From: Cunninghamella blakesleeana
Taxonomy: Eukaryota; Mucoromycota; Mucoromycetes; Mucorales; Cunninghamellaceae
Assembly: GCA_017871115.1 (NCBI GenBank)
Contig: JAFCIZ010000005.1
Span: 2,278,501 to 2,342,500 of the forward strand
Direction: 5' to 3'
Length of the DNA: 64,000 nucleotides
Below, one piece after another: positions 35,241 through 47,592 of the stretch (its first letter is position 1; each line of letters starts with the position of its first letter). Position numbers and translations under genes: made by a program. Under the pieces are notes generated by a model. The model searched no databases, had not been told where the DNA came from, and was given only the letters and a program-made list of their open reading frames with translations.

Positions 35241-37225
35241 TCAACTGTCACCTTCTTGTGTGGTTAAATGAGAATGAAGTGAAATACCACCTATAATAGA
35301 TGATCGTCGGCCTGAATGAATAGATTGATGTTCCACATCATCATAATGAGGATTTAATAAAGGTGTAGTAATAGATGGTATATTATTATTATTATTATTC
35401 GATTGATCTGTGATATGAATAGAGGGAGGAGGGGAATGAATGATAATACTGGTAGACTGTAAGTTTGGTGATGATGAATGTTGATTTTCTTTTCGTCTAT
35501 TTGATGTAATAAGAAACACACCGAAAAATTCAATTGTACATCCAATGATAAATCTAATATTTAATTAATATATATATGTTCATTTATATTAGTATGCTAC
35601 TTGTAAACACCATTCCTATATATATATTATTATTGTTATAAAACTTACTTGATAAAGTTTCCTATATCGTCATTATCAAAATCATGATAAATAACGGCAC
35701 TTCCAATGATGGCTGAAATGGTGAATAAAACAAACTGGGTTGGTATAACTGCTACGCCATCAAATCTTTGTAATGCTTTATTAAGATATTTAATTTGCAT
35801 AATAGCTGTAAATATCAGAACGATGATAAGTATATATGATATTGGATAACTATTTAGAGCATAAAAAATCAAAATAAAATAAAATAGATGAATAAACGAA
35901 TGATTTCCATTACATATATTATTCCATCTTATATGTTTATAATTCTTACGTGAATAAATTGTATAAAGTCAAATTGACCAAGGAGGATAAACTTTTTGTT
36001 GAAAGGACTGTATAAGCACCATAAAGGGCAACAATACCTAAATCAATAAATATATTCGATGCACCATATTGGGGAGATATTAAAGATAAGAATACAATCA
36101 AGGATATAGTAACAATATAGAATAAAAATGATCTCATTTGAGTTAAATAGGCTACTACCAATTCAGGTGATAACTAATTATTTATATATATATAAATAAA
36201 TTAAATTAAATTAAAAAAAAAAAAAAAGGAAATGAATGAATGAATGAATGAGTAAATGACTTTTAATAATATGTACATTTGGTTATCATTGTAATAGTTT
36301 TATTTTATTGTAATTACATACTTTAATGTCATGAGATTTCGAACTCCAAACAACTGCCGCTGCACCACATACTGCAAATAATACACCAAAAAAATCTCTT
36401 GTTCTAAATTGTTCATTTAATAAACAGGGTGCTAAGATTGCATTTGAAACTAATGTGGTGATACCAAGGGTTGCTATAGTTGAAGCAGGTGCAAATCCAT
36501 AAGCTATGATAGTATATAATATTTTTATGATGATGGTTAATATTTTTACTTTATGCTAAATCCTTATTTTCTCCCTCGTGTTTATATTATGGTGATAATG
36601 ATGATGATATACTTTATTGCCAAGTCATTTTTTTTTTAATTTTATTTTTAATACCCTTTTTTACATACCCAAGAAATTTCCCATTTCACCCAAGATCAAT
36701 AGTATAATACCTAGCCACCATGTTTTTGATTGTAAATATTCAGTTTCATCCGATAATTTATGATGATGATGATGGTGGTCACAGTTTAATATATCTTTTG
36801 TTGAATCAAAGGATGATGTAGAGTTGGATGATGAGTAAAAACATGCTGTTCGTTTTTCATATGTATCATGAGATAATTGATTATGCTTTAAAATAAGATG
36901 GGATAAAAAAAAGAAAAAAAAATTAATATTTTAATGATATTGTATTTATATAGTTTCTTTTATTATATCAAATTAAATATGTATTATTCTTATCTTGTAA
37001 AAAAAAAAAAATAATCAACTTACTGCTAATTTTTGAATATTTAAAGCAAAGGAAATAAGTATCTAAGACAGTTTTTAAAAAATATATAAATAAATAAATC
37101 CTTTTTCTTATTTTCCTTAATCATTTCTTTAAAAATAATAGTAAGAGATGGTTTACATTTCCAGCAATAGCTAAAGAGATGCCAATTAAAGATTCAGTTT
37201 CCACAATGCCTCCTTCTAAAAGCAT
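35241..37225 (-). CDS. NIPA-family magnesium transporter
   Basis: Seven exons on the minus strand: 37225-37157, 37062-37024, 36885-36669, 36503-36322, 36173-35950, 35849-35649, 35553-35241, giving 414 residues. It belongs to the NIPA (DUF803) membrane family, whose animal members carry Mg2+. Seen: the first membrane segment IGISLAIAGNILISFALNIQ; WWLGIILLILGEMGNFLAYG; ASTIATLGITTLVSNAILAP with LLNEQFRTRDFFGVLFAVCG; WSSKSHDIKLSPELV; YGAYTVLSTKSLSSLV; and QRFDGVAVIPTQFVLFTISA. About nine hydrophobic segments in total. Between the first and second is a polar loop with a His run (DHHHHHHK), and the C-terminus is cytosolic, Ser/His/Asn-rich and probably disordered. Exon 2 is 39 nt. Transport of Mg2+ is inferred from the family. 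Confidence 0.9.
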
Positions 37226-37335
37226 TATAATTATTATGATGGTATGTAGTTATTTATATTATGTGATAATATGAATGGTTTGATATAATATAATATATAG
37301 AAATATATTATATAAGTATGCCTATGCTTATATAC

Positions 37336-37368
<33 letters not shown>

Positions 37369-37689
37369 GTATAATATTATAATACTGTTATTATAATGTT
37401 ATATAAAAAAGATATAAAGTACTAATATCAATAGCAAAAATAAAAGAAAAAAAGAAAAGAAAAAAAAAAAAAAGTGAAAGATTTTATTTTATTTTCCTCT
37501 TATGTCTCAGGTCACGTTTTTCTCCACCCTCCTTTTTTTTTTTATCTTCATACAAAACCACTAGAATATTGACATTTTAATGGTTTATATGAATATATAA
37601 ATATATGTATTTACATGATTTATTTATTTATAAAGTACACGCACTTACATGAGTATTTTATATTTTTGTTTTTGTTTTGTTACAAATAC

Positions 37690-37741
<52 letters not shown>

Positions 37742-38216
37742 TTATGTATGTAAGGATGAATAGGAAAACTATATGCATCTGGAAAGGAAAGGTTACTTTC
37801 CTAATTAAGAATCCATCGATGTTTATAATTTATCAGATAAATCTATACCTAATAATAAAAAAAAAGAAAAAGATAGTCATTGTCATTATCATTCTTTATT
37901 CTTATTATTATAATAATTACTAAAAAGAATTATTTTTTTTTTTTTTTTATTATACCTGGTAATTTATTTTATTTTATTATATTATCTATATTTATATATA
38001 ATTATAATTATAAGTATAAACTTTATAATTAAAATTCGATATCCGCCTTTTTGATTGGGAAAGTTTAATTTGCTAAAAATAATTTTATTTAGGTAAGGTT
38101 GCTCTATTTTATTTACTTTCTTTTTCTTATGTTTCTTTTTTTTAAATAGTACATTATTTAACCTGTATTTTTTATAATTACTTATTTTACTCCATATTTG
38201 ATTCTTTTTTTTATAA
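37226..38216. other. divergent intergenic region, 991 nt
   Basis: Between the NIPA gene and the coiled-coil gene, which are transcribed apart. It includes TA-rich repeats (about 37330-37375) and a long TAA repeat at 37690-37741. A CCGCC element lies at 38043-38047. No gene seen. Confidence 0.5.
37690..37741 (+). repeat. TAA/AAT trinucleotide repeat
   Basis: About 17 AAT units, the longest pure trinucleotide run in the window. It lies in the non-coding divergent region between NIPA and the coiled-coil gene. Confidence 0.9.
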
Positions 38217-39737
38217 ATGACAACTTATATTACTTCAATTGATTCAATAACCACAACTAATGATAAAAAAAAATCAGCTACTTTTAATACAAATAATAAT
38301 AACAACAGATCATCAAGCAAAGTCAATCTAGAATTAGCTAAATTAAAACAACTAGGCAAAGTTAGTAAAAAAGTAGACAACAACGACAGTGATCTTGCTT
38401 TACTTAATACTACCACTCCCCAACATAATAGAGATTCTTGTACTCTAAATGACAATGAAAAAAAGAACAATGACTGCAACGACTCACCACCGCTTTCTAT
38501 TAACAATATGGGTATGACAGCTACGGAAAATAATAAAAACCATGAAGAAGAAGAAAAAAGACTATTAAATATAGAAAAAGAATATGAAGAAATGATATCC
38601 CAATTAAATAACACTAATACAATCTTACAAGAAGAAAAAAGCATATTACAATATCAATTACAAGAAGAAAAGGAAAAATCCATCGAATTAATAAAGGAAA
38701 AAGATACATTACATGATCAATTAGTAGCATCTCAGCAAGAAATAGAAAACTATAAATTACAATTCATCCAACAAGAAAAAATAGCCCAAGATACCATAGC
38801 CCACCATTTACAACAATCTGAAACACATCAATCCAATATCAAAAAACTAATTCAAGTCATCGATACTCAAGACCAATTAATACAATTATTAACCACACAG
38901 CAAGAAAAATTAAAAGAATTGAGTGCGAAACTGCCACCACCACAACCAAAAACTTCCATTGAATTAGAACGAGAAGAATTAATCAAATCCAAATATAAAT
39001 TAGAGGCCTCAATTGCTACATTAAAGGCAAATATAGATACAAACCATTCACAAATGGATATGATCATGATGGTTTCCACCGCTATTCAAAATGATTATGA
39101 TAAACATAAATTGGATATGAATCGTCGCTTTACATTGATGGAAAAGGAATTGGCAAGAAAAGATGATTTATTATTGCAATATCAAGATAAATTGGATCAA
39201 TATCAACTTGAAGAAAAAAAAGAAAATAAAAAAAAAGATAGCTTTATTACAAACAGTAATAATAGCATAACCAAAGACGATGGAAATGATTTATATGATC
39301 ATCATCATCATCATCGCCAACATCAACGTGAGTCATCTACTCGTTCTTCTACCTCTTCTTCTTCCATGATATCGACCCCTCCACTTTATTTATCCAATTC
39401 ATCTTCTATTATCACTTGTCCTCCTGCTTCTCCTCCACCTACTGCTCCTTTACCTTCTATACCACCACCTTCTTCTTCTTTTTTAGCTACTCAGTATCAT
39501 CATCATCAACAACAACAACAAGAACGACCATATCAAAAACATCATTTATCAAGTAATTATCCTCAAGGTATTAGTCCTTCTTACTCTTCATCCCCTTCCA
39601 TTCCTTCTCTGCATCATCATAATAATAATGAACCCCTCATGCCTGTACCTACTAGTTCAAGTTCAACTTCTTTGGATTCCTTTGGGAATGGAAAACCTTT
39701 TTGGAAAAATATGAAAAAGAAATGGAGAAATAGTTAG
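38217..39737 (+). CDS. orphan coiled-coil protein of 506 residues
   Basis: A single uninterrupted exon. The N-terminal about 110 residues are Asn/Thr/Ser/Lys-rich. From about 112 to 235 is a strong coiled coil (EEEEKRLLNIEKEYEEMISQ, LQYQLQEEKEKSIELIKEK), and a second helical block covers about 255-345 (ELEREELIKSKYKLEASIAT, RRFTLMEKELARKDDLLLQ). After a short His run (HHHHHH) the remaining about 140 residues are Ser/Pro/His-rich with several Pro runs. The protein ends in a basic-aromatic motif, GKPFWKNMKKKWRNS, which could be a membrane or partner contact. I do not recognise a family. Possible roles are cytoskeletal or polarity scaffolding, but this is inferred only from the architecture. Confidence 0.75.
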   Translation: MTTYITSIDSITTTNDKKKSATFNTNNNNNRSSSKVNLELAKLKQLGKVSKKVDNNDSDLALLNTTTPQHNRDSCTLNDNEKKNNDCNDSPPLSINNMGMTATENNKNHEEEEKRLLNIEKEYEEMISQLNNTNTILQEEKSILQYQLQEEKEKSIELIKEKDTLHDQLVASQQEIENYKLQFIQQEKIAQDTIAHHLQQSETHQSNIKKLIQVIDTQDQLIQLLTTQQEKLKELSAKLPPPQPKTSIELEREELIKSKYKLEASIATLKANIDTNHSQMDMIMMVSTAIQNDYDKHKLDMNRRFTLMEKELARKDDLLLQYQDKLDQYQLEEKKENKKKDSFITNSNNSITKDDGNDLYDHHHHHRQHQRESSTRSSTSSSSMISTPPLYLSNSSSIITCPPASPPPTAPLPSIPPPSSSFLATQYHHHQQQQQERPYQKHHLSSNYPQGISPSYSSSPSIPSLHHHNNNEPLMPVPTSSSSTSLDSFGNGKPFWKNMKKKWRNS

Positions 39738-40007
39738 ATTTATTCAAAGTTTGATTTCATTATAAAAATAATAATAATAATAATGGTGTTGTAAATTCTA
39801 TAATGTATTATACGTAGTTAATAATTAATATTTAATGTTTTTTTTTATAATAAATTAATATATAAATAAAATTAAAAAAATTAAAAAAATTGAAATGAAA
39901 TGAAATGATATTATACAGTTATGTATGAAATATATTATGATTATGATTATTATTATTATTATTATATATATATAAAAACTTATGCTAAATATCAATATTT
40001 ATCATAT

Positions 40008-40962
40008 TTATGCCTCTATTGGTGGTAGAATTGGTGGAGCAGCTTCATCCTTATTAGTATCATTATTCACCTTTTTATTATTACTATTGGATTGTTTCGA
40101 TATTTTCTTTTCTTCTTGTACTTTTGTTGATTTGGATTTGGATGGTGATGGTGGTTTCCATAATTCCCCACGTCCGCATAATAAATCTAATCCATTCCCA
40201 GTAGTAAAAATAGGATAAACCAATTCTTCTAATTGACTCATCTCTGAACTTGTGAATTTATTTAATACAAAATCAGCCACTACATCTGGAGATCGATCTT
40301 CAGGTCGTCCTATCCCAATCCTTACTCTTTTAAATGCATCCGTTCCTAACTTTTCAATGGCTGATTTCACTCCATTATGCCCATTGGCTGATCCACCGGT
40401 TTTTAATGACAGTTTGCCTAAAGAGCGTTGTAAATCATCATGAAAAATATATACATTATCATGAGTAATTGACAGTTCATTGACTATTTTTTTTAATAAC
40501 AATAATAAAAAATAAAAGAGGGAGAGAATAGATAGATTAATATAATAAGTTCATACTTATATACATTTATTTTACATTGTTTATTTTATTTTACCAGCTT
40601 TAGCCACACAAGTCCCACTAACATTCATTAATAACCGAGGCTTGATCAACGTTAGCTGTACATCTGTAATGGTATTTTTATGAAGAATCGATAAAGTTGT
40701 TTGAGCCATGTGTGATTTCCAAGGTTTATATTGTGTCCAAGATAAATTGAGTTGTTTAGCTATGGAATCAAGTACCATCATACCAATATTATGTCTTGTA
40801 TTAGGGTGGGTATAATTACCAAGTCCAACAAACTTTTTTTTTTAAAGAAAAATAATAATAATAGTAATAATAAATCAATAATGTTAGATCAATCATATCC
40901 TTTTAATATATCCAAATATAATATCCTATATATTTATCGCATACCAGTATTTTTTTAACCAT
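40008..40962 (-). CDS. PTH1: peptidyl-tRNA hydrolase (bacterial-type Pth)
   Basis: Three exons on the minus strand: 40962-40945, 40832-40595, 40483-40008, giving 243 residues. Pth cleaves peptidyl-tRNA released from stalled ribosomes, probably in mitochondria. The first exon codes only for MVKKIL; FVGLGNYTHPNTRHNIGMM follows and places the catalytic His at residue 20, as in bacterial Pth. Further landmarks are LIKPRLLMNVSG, DDLQRSLGKLSLKTGGSANGHNGVKSA and FKRVRIGIGRP. Bacterial enzymes are about 190 residues. This one has about 50 extra C-terminal residues that are Lys/Ser/Asn-rich and end PPILPPIEA. No N-terminal mitochondrial presequence is apparent, because the fold starts at residue 4. 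It is divergent from CCT3. Confidence 0.92.
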
Positions 40963-41852
40963 GGTAATATTATTTATGTAAATAAAATAAATAAAAAGTG
41001 AAAAGTGAAAAATAAATAAAAATTTAAAGTCGAAAAAACAAAAAATCAGAGTTTATATAATTTTTTTTTTCAGGGCAAATTAATTTTTCCGCAGTAAATG
41101 AGCGACTTTTTTTTATATCTTTTTTTTAAATCATATTAAACCGTAAAAAGTTTATTTTATTACTAATATAAATATCATTTAGTAATATATAAAAAACATA
41201 TATACATCAATATGGATACATATATATATTTGTATATGTATATTGAAAAAAAAGAGAGATTGACGTCAGTCTAAAAATAGATTTGAGCGATTTCTTCTAT
41301 ATTTATATAATCCAGGAAATGAATGTAATGATTTGTAAAAAATAATGAACCAAGTTCATATTAAAAAAGTTTATATGAAAACATACTATTATGGTTTTTG
41401 ACGTTTCTAATTTCTCTGTTTTCCTTTTAAACTGTACGTGTGTATTATTTTTTATATTTTTAATAAAAAAGAAAAGATGATTGGTAAATGATAGTTCAAT
41501 GAGTTATTTTTTTATTTTTTGACTGATGATTCAGTTATATATATTCTACGCACACTCTATTTTTTTTTAAAAAATAAATAAATAAATACCAAATCTACTT
41601 ATATAAATGTGTACGTATATTTTTAAGATTTTATACCATCATTATTACTGCTATAATATATAAAATAAAATTATGGTATGTTGTCAAACTTTAATGTGGC
41701 CGGAATTTAAATCCGGGGGCTGTTGCTTCGATTTAAAAAGTTTTAATACGCGAAATTTTTTTTTACTGCCTTTTTTTCCCCCTCTTTCTTTTTCTTTCTT
41801 TTTTTATAAATCCATCAATTTTTTTTTTTAATATAATCTAAATAAATACAAG
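40963..41852. other. divergent promoter region PTH1 / CCT3, 890 nt
   Basis: A/T-rich with T-rich blocks close to both starts. It contains a TTCCGCAG element near the PTH1 side (about 41088-41094) and a GC-flanked palindrome at 41700-41716 near CCT3. No gene recognised. Confidence 0.5.
41700..41716 (+). promoter_or_regulatory. palindrome CCGGAATTTAAATCCGG containing recurrent motif
   Basis: A near-perfect inverted repeat of CCGGA-TTTAAAT-TCCGG type, 137-153 nt before the CCT3 start. It contains CGGAATTTAAA, matching the recurrent upstream motif. The surrounding block GGCCGG and GGGGGC is the most GC-rich spot in this intergenic region. Likely a transcription-factor site; the factor is unknown. 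Confidence 0.5.
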
Positions 41853-42989
41853 ATGCAGGCACCAGTTATTGTTATGAGTAAGAGGATTCAATTTATTTAT
41901 TTTTTTCAAAAAATATATTTATTTTACCATTTATTTATTTGTTTATTTATTTATATAAATACTTATACTCTCATCACTAATAATTATATTATTATTATTA
42001 TTTATGAAAACGTCATCTTTTTATTTTCAAAAATATGATTAAATAGATACTAATATGGAGCGGGAATCAGGCCGTAAAGCTCAAATTTCCAACATCACAG
42101 CTGCTAAGGTACTTTAAAAATAAAAAAATAAATGTCAATAAAAAGAAGGACAGCCTATCCAACTCGCGTTCAGTGTTTTCATCTAAAAATAATAATAATC
42201 TTATTACCTGTCAAAATAATAAGAGAAAAAAAAAACCATTAATCAATATTTTCAATTCTATTGCTACTTCTTTTTTCTTTTCTTTTTTTATATCGTTATT
42301 ATTAATATATTTATATTATATTTAATAGACTGTTGCTGATGTCATCCGTACTTGTTTAGGTCCTCGATCCATGTTAAAGATGTTACTTGATCCTATGGGC
42401 GGTATTTTATTAACCAACGATGGTAATGCTATTTTACGTGAAATTGAAGTAGATCATCCTGCTGCAAAGAGTATGCTTGAATTATCTAGAACTCAAGATG
42501 AAGAAGTTGGTGACGGTACTACTAGTGTTATTATTTTAGGTAAAATATTGAAGAAAGAAAAAAGCCAGAGAGTGTGTAAAAATAAAATAATATATATAAA
42601 TATGTAAATATACCCATCCACTTACAAATACGGATACCATCTCTTTTATATATATATATAGCTGGTGAAGTACTTGCTCGTGCATTACCTCATATTGAAA
42701 ATAATATTCATCCAATTGTTATTATCAGTGCCTTCAAAAAAGCTTTAGAAGATGCATTACAAATTGTTGAAGAAGTATCAGTTCCTGTAGATGTTAATAA
42801 TGATGAAGAAATGCTTAAATTAATTAAATCATCCATTGGTACTAAATTCGTTAATACTTGGAGTGATCTTATGTGTAAACTTGCTTTAGATGCTGTAAGA
42901 ACTGTTGCCAAAGAAGAAGAAAGAACTGGTAGAAAAGAAGTTGATCTTAAACGCTATGCTCGTGTTGAAAAGGTAATTTATTTTTTTTA

Positions 42990-43028
<39 letters not shown>

Positions 43029-44603
43029 GAAGAAAAAGAGAAAGATAATAAATCAACATTATGAAAACAAAAAAATAGATCATCATTATAATACTTATGC
43101 TCTTCCTTCATCATTATATATTATTATTATTATTATTTTAGATTCCTGGTGGTGAAATTGAACAATCAGAAGTATTAGATGGTATTATTTTGAATAAAGA
43201 TGTTACTCACCCAAAGATGCGTCGTCGTATTGAAAACCCTCGTATTATATTATTGGATTGTCCTCTTGAATACAAAAAAGGTGAATCCCAAACTAACATT
43301 GAAATCACAAAGGAAACCGATTGGAATCGTATTTTAGAAATTGAAGAAGAACAAATTAAAGCCATGTGCGAAAAAATTATTGAATTAAAGCCAGATTTAG
43401 TATTTACTGAAAAGGGTGTATCAGGTAATTTATAAAATGAATAAAAATGATGTATACATGCTTTTTATATATAAAAAAAGCAAACCTTTTATGATATATA
43501 ATAGATTAATTTGTTTTATATTTATTTAAAAAAATAGATCTTGCACAACACTACTTTGTTAAAGCCAATATCACTGCCATTCGTCGTGTTCGTAAAACTG
43601 ATAATAACAGAATTGCTCGTGCTGTAGGTGCTACAATTGTTAATCGTGTAGATGACCTTCGTGAATCTGATGTTGGTACCGGATGTGGACTCTTCAATAT
43701 TGATAAGATTGGTGATGAGTAAGTTTTTTTTTTTATTAAATAATATACATATATAGTTTTAAAAAAAGTAAATATTTTTATTAATTATACCTTTATTTAT
43801 TTTATTCATTCAGATACTTCACCTTTTTAACAAAATGTGTCAACCCTAAGGCTTGTTCTATTGTTTTACGTGGTCCAAGCAAAGATATCATTGCCGAAAT
43901 TGAACGTAATTTACAAGATGCCATGTGTGTTGCTCGTAATGTGTTCTTTAATGCTAAGCTTGCTCCTGGTGGTGGTGCTACTGAAATGGCTGTATCTGTC
44001 AAATTAGAAGAACGTGCAAAATTAATACAAGGTGTAGAACAATGGCCATATCTTTCTGTTGCTGAAGCAATGGAAGTAATTCCTCGTACACTTGTTCAAA
44101 ACTGTGGTGGTAATTCTATTAAAACACTTACTCAATTAAGAGCTAAACATGCTAATGGTGAACATTCCTTCGGTATCGATGGTGAATCCGGAAAAGTTGT
44201 AGATATGAATAGCTATGGTATTTGGGAACCTAGTGCCGTTAAAGTACAAACTATTAAAACTGCTATTGAGGTAAACGATGACCTTTAATGTTATTATTGT
44301 TATTATTATTTACGTTTATTTATTATTTATTACTTACGAACTCATCTACTCTTTCTTTTCTTTCTCTATTTATTTTTATAGTCTGCCTGTTTATTATTAC
44401 GTGTAGACGATATCGTATCTGGTATTTCCAAGAATAAGAGACAACAAGGTGGAAATCCATCACCAGAGGTAATAATAATAATTAGAATAAATAAAATAGA
44501 GCCAAAATAAAAAGCAAATAAAATAGCAGTAATGGATTTATTTTTATTAATTCAAAATATACTTTATTCTATAAATTAGGAAATGATGGAACAACAACAA
44601 TAA
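41853..44603 (+). CDS. CCT3: chaperonin TCP-1 complex subunit gamma (CCT3)
   Basis: Nine exons: 41853-41877, 42047-42108, 42329-42539, 42662-42972, 43142-43424, 43538-43718, 43814-44270, 44382-44468, 44580-44603, giving 546 residues, the normal CCT3 size. CCT folds actin and tubulin in the cytosol. Group II chaperonin motifs are present: IRTCLGPRSMLKMLLDPMGG, LLTNDGNAILREI, the ATP-binding GDGTTSVIIL, and near the end NAKLAPGGGATEMAVS and CGGNSIKTLTQLRAKHANGE. The N-terminus MQAPVIVMNTNMERESGRK and the apical-domain segment PKMRRRIENPRIILLDCPLE are gamma-type. The gene ends in MMEQQQ. The other eukaryotic chaperonin client in this window, gamma-tubulin, is also a CCT substrate, but they are not neighbours. 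Confidence 0.97.
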
Positions 44604-45784
44604 TAATGCATTGATCATAGATTAATAACAAAAGCATCCATTGGATTAAGAATAATAATCATTTATAATTATAAATAATACTATTAATAATATTAAATAT
44701 TAAAAAAATAAAATAAAAAGGATATTTAATTTTTTTTAAAAAGAAAAAAATAACCAAACCATACCATATATCCTATCGATGTTTTATTCTGTTTTATTTT
44801 ATATTACTTGATGTAAACATTTGTGAGTTATTAATAGTTTGTTATTGTTAGGAAGAATGATTCCGTAAATTATATCTATACATACTATTAATGAGCCTTT
44901 TTTAACAAAATTAGCATAGCAAAATCTCCACATTTGTATTTTAAAATACTACATCATTATCTGCAAAAATTTGAAGTATTTCGTGCTGAATCATTCTTTG
45001 GATGCAATGTATAACAAATCAAAGTAGCATACAAATGGTTCAAATTTGAGATCAGTGATGTCGACATATTTCATAAATGGAAAAAATGTCAATGAGCTGT
45101 AATTGCTTGGAAATCATTCAATTTGACAAACGGTGTTGGGGAATCTATATCTTTTAATCATACTTATTTACAAATCTTCTTGCCATAATCATTCATCATC
45201 TTTAAATTATTCTACATATTTGTATCAACCATATTAATAACGAACCCATCATAATAATCTATCATCTTTTTTTTTTCTCATATTAACTTCATTGGCGATT
45301 CTAATAATTCTATTATAATTTTAAATAATAAAACCATTTTACCTCTCAAATTTACTCTTTTACATAATTATAATTCCAATATCTTCACATTATGTATCAA
45401 TAAATATAAAAAATAATACTATTCTTTGTTCACTTGTAAACGCATAGAAATATCATATATAACATACAAGTATTATTATTAGTTAACATTGGCGCAAAAC
45501 ATTTTAGACTATGTATATTGGCTGTGTTTTAATTTTTGTAAATTTTGAGAAACTTCTATATGGTGTTTAACCAATGCGTAAAAAAAAGTTAATTTTTTCA
45601 AGTTCCGATTTTTTAAGAAATAAATTTCGTCCTTTTTTCTCTCTCTTTCACTTTTTTTTTCACTTATCCCTTCCTTACTTTCTTCCTTTCTTCTTTTTTA
45701 TTTTAAAATAATAATAATAACAATATTAACAATAACAATAATTATATCAAAAACAATTTCAATATAGAATCAAATCAAATCATA
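44604..45784. other. intergenic, 1181 nt
   Basis: Between CCT3 and the SCCPDH-like gene. The middle (about 44870-45180) is less repetitive than usual intergenic DNA and has one frame at 44970-45095 that reads FEVFRAESFFGCNV, a stop, then KWFKFEISDVDIFHKWKKC. This could be a relic coding sequence. A GTTCCGATTTTTTAA element lies at about 45601-45615, about 180 nt upstream of the next gene. Confidence 0.4.
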
Positions 45785-47592
45785 ATGAAAGTATATGATA
45801 TCACTATTTTTGGGGCAACAGGATTAACAGGAAAATATGTAGTTGAACAATTCTATGAATTAGCATCCTCTCCCAGTCAACGAGATCATCTTCCAACTAA
45901 CTTCAAGTGGGCCATAGCGGGTCGTGCAGAAGGAAAATTGACAGATATAATTTTTGAATTAGAAAACAAATACCCTAAAGCTAATATTCAACGCCCGGCT
46001 ATCTTAGTAGCTAATATTGTAAGACGAGAACAATTAGATACTATGGCTCAACAATCAAAAGTTCTTATAAACGCTGTTGGTCCTTATAGGTTTATGGGAG
46101 AATATGTTATACGGTCTTGTGTTGAACAACAATGTCATTATGTTGACGTATCAGGTAAAAAATAAAATAAAAAAAGTTCTGTTGTTTTCAATATATATAC
46201 ATATATTATTTTTTGATAATGGATTATATTATTTATCATGATTTTTTAATTTGTTACTATTATTTTATTTGTAACAGGTGAACCTGAATTTGTTGAACGT
46301 ATGCAAAGAACTTATCATAAACAAGCATCCAATAAAAATATTACCATTGTTCATTCTTGTGGAGTTGATAGCGTAAATATAATTATATTCATATTATTTT
46401 TAATAAGATTCAATCACAGAACTTGGGGTAGCTCATTAATATTATTTTTTAGATATATTAACACGTTTTATATATATTTCTATATATATATATATAAATA
46501 TATATTTAGGTTCCTACTGATATGAGTGTTTTATGGATTAAACAATTATATACTGCTCAAGGATGGACACCCACACAAATAGAAATGTTTTTTAAACTTC
46601 ATTCTGGTAATGCTGGATTACGTGCAGGATATGCTACTTATGAATCTGCAGGTATATTAAAAAATATTCTAAAATATTCTAAAATATAAAAATAAAAAAA
46701 GAATTGGATGGGGTTGTATTACAATAGCTATGAAACAAAATATTTTATTATTTAACATATGTTTATTTGTAAATATTTATATTTTATTAATTATTTTTAT
46801 TACTTTTGTTTTTATTTTTATTCTTATATCAAAGTGCACGGATTTGGATCAGTAGAATTACTTCGAGAAATTAGAAAAGCATCAGAGCTGGCACAACTAC
46901 CCAAAACAATTGGGCCAAAACTTAAATTTCATAAACGTTTGACATGGGATAAACAATATGGATATCACGTTCCTTTTGTATTTGCTGATCCTTCAATTGT
47001 ACGACTTTCACAACAATTATTTTTAACAGGATATGCTAATACAACAACATCAACAAAAAAAAATCCATCGTTGCCAAATAAAAATAATAATAACAAAGCT
47101 ACCATGCCACCCACTGTTCAATTCTCAGCTTATTTTTTAATTCCATCCTTTTGGATTGCCATGTTATATTATATTTATGGATTTATTTTTACATTTCTTG
47201 CATCATCACCATGGGGGCGACAGTTATTATTAGCTTATCCAGAGCGGTTTTCAGCAGGAGTCTTTTCAAAGGAACACCCAACACAAGAACAATTACAACA
47301 AACTAGCTTTGAAATTATTTTTAGAAGTAAAGGATATCAAACAGTATCATTAGGAAATATTGATCCATTGAAAACACCTTTGAATGCGGAATTAACAACT
47401 GTAGTATATGGTCCTGAACCAGGCTACGTCGCAACACCTCGTATTGTAGTGCAATGTGCTCTAACAATTCTAAAGGATAGTGAAATGGATAAGATTCCTT
47501 ATGGTGTTTTAACCCCAAGTGTTGCTTTTTGGAATACAGATTTAATTCAAAGATTAAATAGCGTTGGTGTTCATTTTGAAGAAAAATATTAA
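45785..47592 (+). CDS. saccharopine-dehydrogenase-like oxidoreductase (SCCPDH family)
   Basis: Four exons: 45785-46154, 46278-46372, 46510-46651, 46835-47592, giving 454 residues. The N-terminal Rossmann domain starts DITIFGATGLTGKYVVEQFYE with the glycine-rich loop at about residues 10-16. WAIAGRAEGKL, then VLINAVGPYRFMGEYVIRSC, HYVDVSGEPEFV and HSCGVDSVPTDMSVLW follow in the usual order. A hydrophobic segment near 300 (FLIPSFWIAMLYYIYGFIF) could anchor it to lipid droplets or membranes, as known for SCCPDH. An Asn/Lys-rich insertion (KKNPSLPNKNNNNKA) precedes it. The final exon contains PYGVLTPSVAFWN, conserved in the family. The substrate is unknown; this is not the lysine-pathway saccharopine dehydrogenase, despite the name. 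Confidence 0.92.

Noticed and set aside
39982..40218. Plus-strand 78-codon frame antisense to PTH1
   Set aside because: Antisense shadow of the low-complexity PTH1 tail; no signal or domain and no plausible promoter.
45036..45052. tRNA T-arm-like sequence GGTTCAAATTTGA
   Set aside because: No matching acceptor stem, D-arm or anticodon arm can be drawn around it.
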